Assembly (NCBI GenBank): GCA_008636095.1
Contig: VSJD01000049.1
Span: 1 to 10,000 of the forward strand
DNA: 10,000 nucleotides
Reading direction: 5' to 3'
DNA from: Kiritimatiellota bacterium
GTDB lineage: Bacteria; Verrucomicrobiota; Kiritimatiellia; JAAZAB01
Shown: positions 6,112 to 10,000 of the stretch, piece by piece
Position numbering within the stretch: the stretch's first letter is position 1
Layout: each line of letters opens with the position of its first letter
Program-made: the position numbers and the translations under genes
The notes under the pieces: generated by a model
What the model was told of the DNA's origin: nothing
What the model saw: the letters and a program-made list of their open reading frames with translations, nothing else
Database searches by the model: none

Positions 6112-6852
6112 ATGAAAGCAAAATTGATCTTGGCCTCGGCATCGGCACGACGCAGTAAAATCCTGGCTACGCTGGGCGTGGTGTTTGAGGTGATAATCCC
6201 GCAGGTCGAGGAAGTCATTTACGCGTGCGATGCCCGGCGCACGGCGTGGGAAAATGCCGCCCGCAAGAGCGCCTGGTGCCGCACACGTTATCCCGACCGC
6301 CATTCCCTGGCTGCGGATACCCTCATCGAGTTCGAGGGGCGTTGCATCGGTAAGGCCCGGACCCCGGAGGAAGCCATGACCTTCCTGCAAATGTTCTCGG
6401 GCGCAACCCACCGAGTTTTCACGGCGGTGGCAATGACGAAGGCGCCGGCCGAACCGGAGTTGATCCTGGTGGAGTCTGCGGTCCGGTTCCGAAAGTTGAG
6501 CAAGGAGGAGATCCGGGCTTATGTTGCCGGCGTGAACCCCATGGACCGGGCTGGGGCCTACGACATTGATGAAAAGGGCGAAACGCTCATGGATGGGTAT
6601 ACCGGTTCGCGCACCAACATCATGGGGCTCCCCGCGGAAGTGGTCTTGGTATGGTTAAAAAAGGAGGGCCTGCTGTGCCCCCCTGACGTAACCCCAGCAA
6701 ACGCCGACTCGTCCGCCATAGCTTTAGCGACGGCGAAACACCCAACATCGAATCCCCCTACGCGAAGCCGCTTCGGCGGGACAGGAGCCGAACTTCGAAT
6801 GAAAAGCCCCGTGTTCTCCGGCAAAAAGCATGCATTCAGATGTAAACATTAA
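6112..6852 (+). CDS. maf: Maf-family nucleotide pyrophosphatase (septum-formation inhibitor family), with a 58-residue repeat-derived C-terminal tail
   Basis: Maf proteins hydrolyse nucleoside triphosphates, including modified ones, to the monophosphate, as house-cleaning enzymes in the cytosol. The family signature ASASARRSKIL stands at residues 7-17. The AADT motif carries the catalytic-base candidate D69, and K81, SGATHRVFT (96-104), DRAGAY and GLP complete the pattern. The AGAY-x-I...GSRTNIMGLP end resembles the dTTP/UTP-cleaving YhdE type more than YceF; that call is tentative. The start is fixed by family alignment, since no clear Shine-Dalgarno sequence is visible. The family normally ends near residue 188 (WLKKEGLL). 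Here 58 more residues follow, rich in S, T, P and R and with no family counterpart, encoded largely by the dispersed repeat at 6700-6800. The original stop may have been lost through repeat insertion. Confidence 0.92.
   Translation: MKAKLILASASARRSKILATLGVVFEVIIPQVEEVIYACDARRTAWENAARKSAWCRTRYPDRHSLAADTLIEFEGRCIGKARTPEEAMTFLQMFSGATHRVFTAVAMTKAPAEPELILVESAVRFRKLSKEEIRAYVAGVNPMDRAGAYDIDEKGETLMDGYTGSRTNIMGLPAEVVLVWLKKEGLLCPPDVTPANADSSAIALATAKHPTSNPPTRSRFGGTGAELRMKSPVFSGKKHAFRCKH
6700..6780. repeat. Dispersed GC-rich repeat forming the maf 3' tail
   Basis: Positions 6712-6736 (TCCGCCATAGC...GCGACGGCGA) match 2459-2484 in miaB with few differences. Further on, 6763-6779 (CGAAGCC...TTCGGCGGG) resembles 2490-2503 of the miaB copy, so both copies keep the same order of blocks. 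CGAAG at 6763-6767 and CTTCG at 6771-6775 form a small hairpin. Confidence 0.58.
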
Positions 6853-7242
6853 GCCGCTCAAGAGCGGTAACGTGTTAGTGGATTTTCCAGTAATGTTGGC
6901 CCTGATGGCTGGCCTATACCGCCGTGGTCATGCGGACCCTGGCCCGGCGATTGCCTGAAAAAACGCTTGTAAAAATAGCCGGAAATGATATTTTGAAAAT
7001 AGACGCGGTTGAGCCGTTCCATGACATTTGATTAATGCCGTCATTAACTGGCCGTTTTCCAAATATCGGCCACCGTAATCCCGCCTCGAATACGATCGCG
7101 AGAATGTCTGCGAAAAACGCTTGCCATGGTCGGAAGCAGGCCTTCGCATTGAACAGGCGCCGCATCTGCTTTAAGACGACGGTGTTAAGATAATGCGTCC
7201 GCCGTTCGTGGGGCGGATAAAGACTTCAGGAGATTTATCGAA
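6853..7242. other. Spacer without a convincing gene; possible decayed small frame
   Basis: A small hairpin lies just after the maf stop: CCGCTC at 6854-6859 with GAGCGG at 6862-6867, not followed by a T-tract. Two short plus-strand frames look protein-like and overlap with a +1 shift between them. One starts at ATG 6830 (MHSDVNIKPLKSGNVLVDF..., stop at 6956-6958). The other covers 6906-7031 (...RRLPEKTLVKIAGNDILKI..., stop at 7029-7031). Joined, they would give a protein of roughly 65 residues, so a frameshifted remnant is possible; I do not recognise it. Minus-strand frames at 6914-7165 and 6928-7149 show no family features. Further inverted repeats are TTAATG/CATTAA at 7032-7047 and TGGCCG/CGGCCA at 7049-7072. 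The ndvB promoter probably lies in the last 100 bases but was not identified. Confidence 0.4.
7228..7232 (+). promoter_or_regulatory. Shine-Dalgarno sequence deciding the GTG start of the glucan synthase
   Basis: AGGAG lies ten bases before GTG 7243. The first in-frame ATG, at 7522, would delete conserved N-terminal residues, and an in-frame stop at 7186-7188 limits the start upstream. This supports GTG 7243. Confidence 0.65.
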
Positions 7243-10000
7243 GTGGTCGTTTTTGACAATCTTGGGCTGATCGGGCGTTTTACGGAGCAATTTCGGCGCT
7301 GGCTCGGCCGGCCTATTTCCCTGGACGTGTGCGAGCCGCCTTTGCGCGCCGAGCTCTTTGGTTTAGAGCAATTTGGTAGTCATGGAGAAGCCTTGGCCGC
7401 CGCGCATGATCTCGATCCCAAAACGGGCGCCGAGTGCCTGTTGCCGCGGCTTACAGAAAATGCGCGCGTCATTCGCCATTCATACGACGTTGTCGCCGAG
7501 GCCGTCCGCAGTGGTCAGCAGATGGCGCCGGCCGCCGAATGGCTGCTGGACAACTACTATCTCATCGCCGAACAGATTGATATCGCCCGGATACATCTTC
7601 CAAAAGGCTACAGCCGGGAATTGCCCCGGCTGCGGACCGGTCTATTACGGGGCTTCCCTCGAATCTACGACCTGGCCTTGGAATTGGTCTCGCACACGGA
7701 CGGTTGTGTGGATGCCGATAATGTAACCCACTTTGTAAAAGCTTACCAGCGCGTGCGTCCCCTGAAACTGGGTGAACTGTGGGCCATCCCCATCATGCTC
7801 CGGCTGACGCTGCTGGAGAATCTGCGGCGGGTGGCCTATCGCATCGACTGGCGGCGGCAGCATCGTGCCATGGCGCTTGAGTGGGCCCGGCGATTCGTCA
7901 CCGTAGTCCAGAAAGACCCGAGATTATTCGTGACCGAGTTGGCCGACTTTGTGCGCGCCAACCCGCCCATGTCGCCGCCCTTTATTGCCGAACTTTATGC
8001 CAACATCGAGGGAGTTCACTCGGCCATCGGGCTGGCCGTCAATTGGATTGAACAGGAACTGTCTCAGCAAGGGCAGACGATCGAGTTGATTCAACAGGCG
8101 GAGAGCCAGGACCAGGCGGCCGATCAGGTATCCATCGGCAACACCATCACCAGTCTCAGGACCTTGAATGCCATCGACTGGCAGAAGTTCGTTGAAGCCC
8201 TCAGTGTGACTGAAGCCGTTTTGTGCCGCGATCCGGCCGGGATCTATCCCCGGATGGAATTCCGAACCCGAGATCGTTACCGGCATGTCGTGGAGGATCT
8301 GGCCAAGAAGAGCGGCCAGCCGGAAGAGGTTGTGGCGGAAACGGCGATCAAGTTGGTTATGGCGCACCGGAATTCTCCCGCTGCAGAGCCCCGGGAGTTG
8401 CACGTCGGGTATTTCCTGATCGATCACGGGTTGCCCGAACTCCAGCGTGCGGCAGGGTACCGGCCGGGGCTTATCCGGAGAATCGTCCGGATTTGCTCAC
8501 GCTGGCCGCTCGGAGTGTATCTCCTGGTCTTTGGCGGGCTCACGGCTCTGCTGACCGTCCCGCTCTTTTTGCAGATCTACCCGCGATTGACGACGCACTG
8601 GGTCTGGGGTGTATTGGCGGCGGGAGTTATCCTGCTGGCCGTTTCACGTTCGGCGCTCATGCTCACCAACTGGATCATCACTCTCCTGGTTCCGCCACGG
8701 CCTCTGCCCCGGATGGACTTTTCCAAAGGTGTTGTCGAGGATCACCGCACAGCCGTGGTCATTCCAACGCTGCTCTATTCGGAGCCGGGCACGAGAAAGC
8801 TCATCGAGCATCTTGAAATCTGCTACTTGGCCAATCGCGAGGCCAATCTGTTCTTTGGGATTCTGCTGGATTTCCCGGATGCGGCGCAGGCAGAGTATCC
8901 CCAGGAGGCATCCTTACTCGATGCGGCTGTCGAGGGCATTCGGCAGTTGAACCTGAAATACGCCACAGCCGGCGGATCGTTATTCTTCCTGTTGTATCGT
9001 CCCCGGGAATGGAATCCGGCCGAGCAGGTATGGATGGGCCATGAACGCAAGCGCGGCAAACTGGAAGCGTTTAACCGGCTGGTGTGCGAAGGGTCCTGTG
9101 GTCCGTTTACCGTCATCGAAGGGGACCTGGCCATTTTGCGCTCGATCAAGCATGTTATCACACTGGACGCGGATACACAGCTTCCGCCACAGGCCGCGGC
9201 CAAATTGGCCGGCACTATCGCTCATCCGCTCAATCAACCGCAAATCAACGCGGCCACGGGCTGTGTGAAGCAGGGCTACGGAGTGCTGCAACCGCGGCTG
9301 GGGGCCAGCCTGATTGGATCCCAGCGCTCCTGGTTTGCGCGGCTGTTCGCCGGAGAAACCGGCCTGGATCCCTATACCCGCGCGGTATCCAATGTCTACC
9401 ATGATCTCTGCGGAGAGGGACCTTTTGTCGGCAAGGGTATCTATGACGTGCAGGCCTTTTACACAGCAACAGGTAATCGGTTTCCGCTTAACCGAATCCT
9501 CAGCCATGACTTGATCGAGGGCTGTTATGCCCGGTGTGGATTTGTCAACGATGTGGAATTGATCGAGGATCCCCCCCCTTCTTATCTGGCCGATTCTCGT
9601 CGCCATCACCGGTGGATCAGAGGAGACTGGCAGATTGCCCGATGGCTACTGTTCTCGGTACCCGGTCCGGATGGAAAGCGTGTGATCAATCCGCTCGGGA
9701 CACTGGCGAAATGGATGATCTTAGACAACTTGCGGCGCAGTCTCGTCCCAGCCGCATTGCTGGCAGCCTTCATTCTCGGCGGGGCGGGAGTGTTGGACGA
9801 AGCGTTGCGTTGGACGGCGACCCTGCTCATCCTCTATTTTCTGCCAAGCCTGGCGCGAGCGGCGTACGCCCTTCTGGCCAAGGCCAAACAGGCTGTTTGG
9901 TCGGCGCACCTCGGACATGTCCTGGTCAATGAATCGAGGGCATGGACGATTGAGGGCATGGAACTCATGTTCCTCCCGTTTCAAACCAGCGTGTACCTCG
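7243..10000 (+). CDS. ndvB: Cyclic beta-1,2-glucan synthase, NdvB/ChvB/Cgs type, first 919 residues; runs off the right edge
   Basis: NdvB-type enzymes sit in the inner membrane. They prime themselves with glucose, extend a beta-1,2-glucan from UDP-glucose, trim it by phosphorolysis and cyclise it. The cytosolic N-terminus holds LLPRLTENARVI and PAAEWLLDNYY (near residue 100). Helices at about 423-443 and 453-475 precede the GT84 glucosyltransferase domain. That domain has D642-A-D644-T-Q-L-P as the nucleotide-sugar-binding DxD, S754-HDLIEG and H789-RWIRGDWQ, the acceptor/QxxRW-like block. Two more helices lie near 832-850 and 856-876. This layout matches described rhizobial and Brucella Cgs proteins. 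The frame is uninterrupted to the window edge. The glycoamylase-like and GH94 phosphorylase domains expected further on are outside the window, so cyclisation cannot be judged; a linear-glucan synthase is possible. Confidence 0.94.
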   Translation, partial: MVVFDNLGLIGRFTEQFRRWLGRPISLDVCEPPLRAELFGLEQFGSHGEALAAAHDLDPKTGAECLLPRLTENARVIRHSYDVVAEAVRSGQQMAPAAEWLLDNYYLIAEQIDIARIHLPKGYSRELPRLRTGLLRGFPRIYDLALELVSHTDGCVDADNVTHFVKAYQRVRPLKLGELWAIPIMLRLTLLENLRRVAYRIDWRRQHRAMALEWARRFVTVVQKDPRLFVTELADFVRANPPMSPPFIAELYANIEGVHSAIGLAVNWIEQELSQQGQTIELIQQAESQDQAADQVSIGNTITSLRTLNAIDWQKFVEALSVTEAVLCRDPAGIYPRMEFRTRDRYRHVVEDLAKKSGQPEEVVAETAIKLVMAHRNSPAAEPRELHVGYFLIDHGLPELQRAAGYRPGLIRRIVRICSRWPLGVYLLVFGGLTALLTVPLFLQIYPRLTTHWVWGVLAAGVILLAVSRSALMLTNWIITLLVPPRPLPRMDFSKGVVEDHRTAVVIPTLLYSEPGTRKLIEHLEICYLANREANLFFGILLDFPDAAQAEYPQEASLLDAAVEGIRQLNLKYATAGGSLFFLLYRPREWNPAEQVWMGHERKRGKLEAFNRLVCEGSCGPFTVIEGDLAILRSIKHVITLDADTQLPPQAAAKLAGTIAHPLNQPQINAATGCVKQGYGVLQPRLGASLIGSQRSWFARLFAGETGLDPYTRAVSNVYHDLCGEGPFVGKGIYDVQAFYTATGNRFPLNRILSHDLIEGCYARCGFVNDVELIEDPPPSYLADSRRHHRWIRGDWQIARWLLFSVPGPDGKRVINPLGTLAKWMILDNLRRSLVPAALLAAFILGGAGVLDEALRWTATLLILYFLPSLARAAYALLAKAKQAVWSAHLGHVLVNESRAWTIEGMELMFLPFQTSVYL

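Noticed and set aside
6914..7165. Minus-strand frame of 83 residues in the maf-ndvB spacer, considered as a transposase remnant
   Set aside because: No DDE, HUH or RAYT residues are visible, no terminal repeats flank it, and a second minus frame overlaps it; support is insufficient.
7924..8427. Minus-strand frame of 167 residues
   Set aside because: It is antisense to the uninterrupted glucan synthase frame, which has recognisable family residues throughout.

Overview
The window reads as a chromosomal stretch of a Gram-negative-like bacterium of moderately high G+C. Housekeeping genes (miaB, maf) sit beside envelope genes (an NdvB-type glucan synthase and several membrane-anchored proteins). 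Intergenic DNA, and even coding DNA, carries several families of short palindromic or tandem repeats. No rRNA, tRNA, CRISPR array or intact transposase was seen. The genomic style (GTG start, repeat-rich spacers, a UroD/MtaA-type paralogue, a C45-type Ntn hydrolase) would fit a member of the Planctomycetes-Verrucomicrobia-Lentisphaerae group. That placement is an impression, not a demonstrated assignment.

Left part (1-2883, minus strand). The order of transcription is miaB, then an unrecognised six-helix membrane protein, then the first 174 residues of a uroporphyrinogen-decarboxylase-fold protein that runs off the left edge. The spacers are unusual. Positions 552-754 can fold into six consecutive stem-loops, the first a nearly perfect 41-bp palindrome. 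Positions 1339-1485 hold two five-unit arrays of a 7-bp repeat facing each other. The miaB reading frame carries an in-frame extra segment of about 22 codons built from a repeat that recurs elsewhere in the window.

Middle part (3032-6852, plus strand). A membrane-anchored protein with a C-terminal C45/acyl-CoA:6-APA acyltransferase-like Ntn-hydrolase domain is followed by a membrane-anchored alpha/beta hydrolase. A hairpin-rich leader and a Maf nucleotide pyrophosphatase come next. The Maf frame runs about 58 codons past the end of the family into the same repeat family seen in miaB.

Right part (6853-10000). A roughly 390-bp stretch without a convincing gene precedes a large cyclic beta-1,2-glucan synthase (NdvB/Cgs). 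It starts with GTG behind a good Shine-Dalgarno sequence and runs off the right edge. Its cytosolic N-terminus, first membrane pair, GT84 glucosyltransferase domain and second membrane pair are present.

The genes do not form one obvious pathway. The clearest functional unit is the C45 protein/hydrolase pair. The clearest unexplained signal is the set of repeats, two of which appear to have been translated inside housekeeping proteins.
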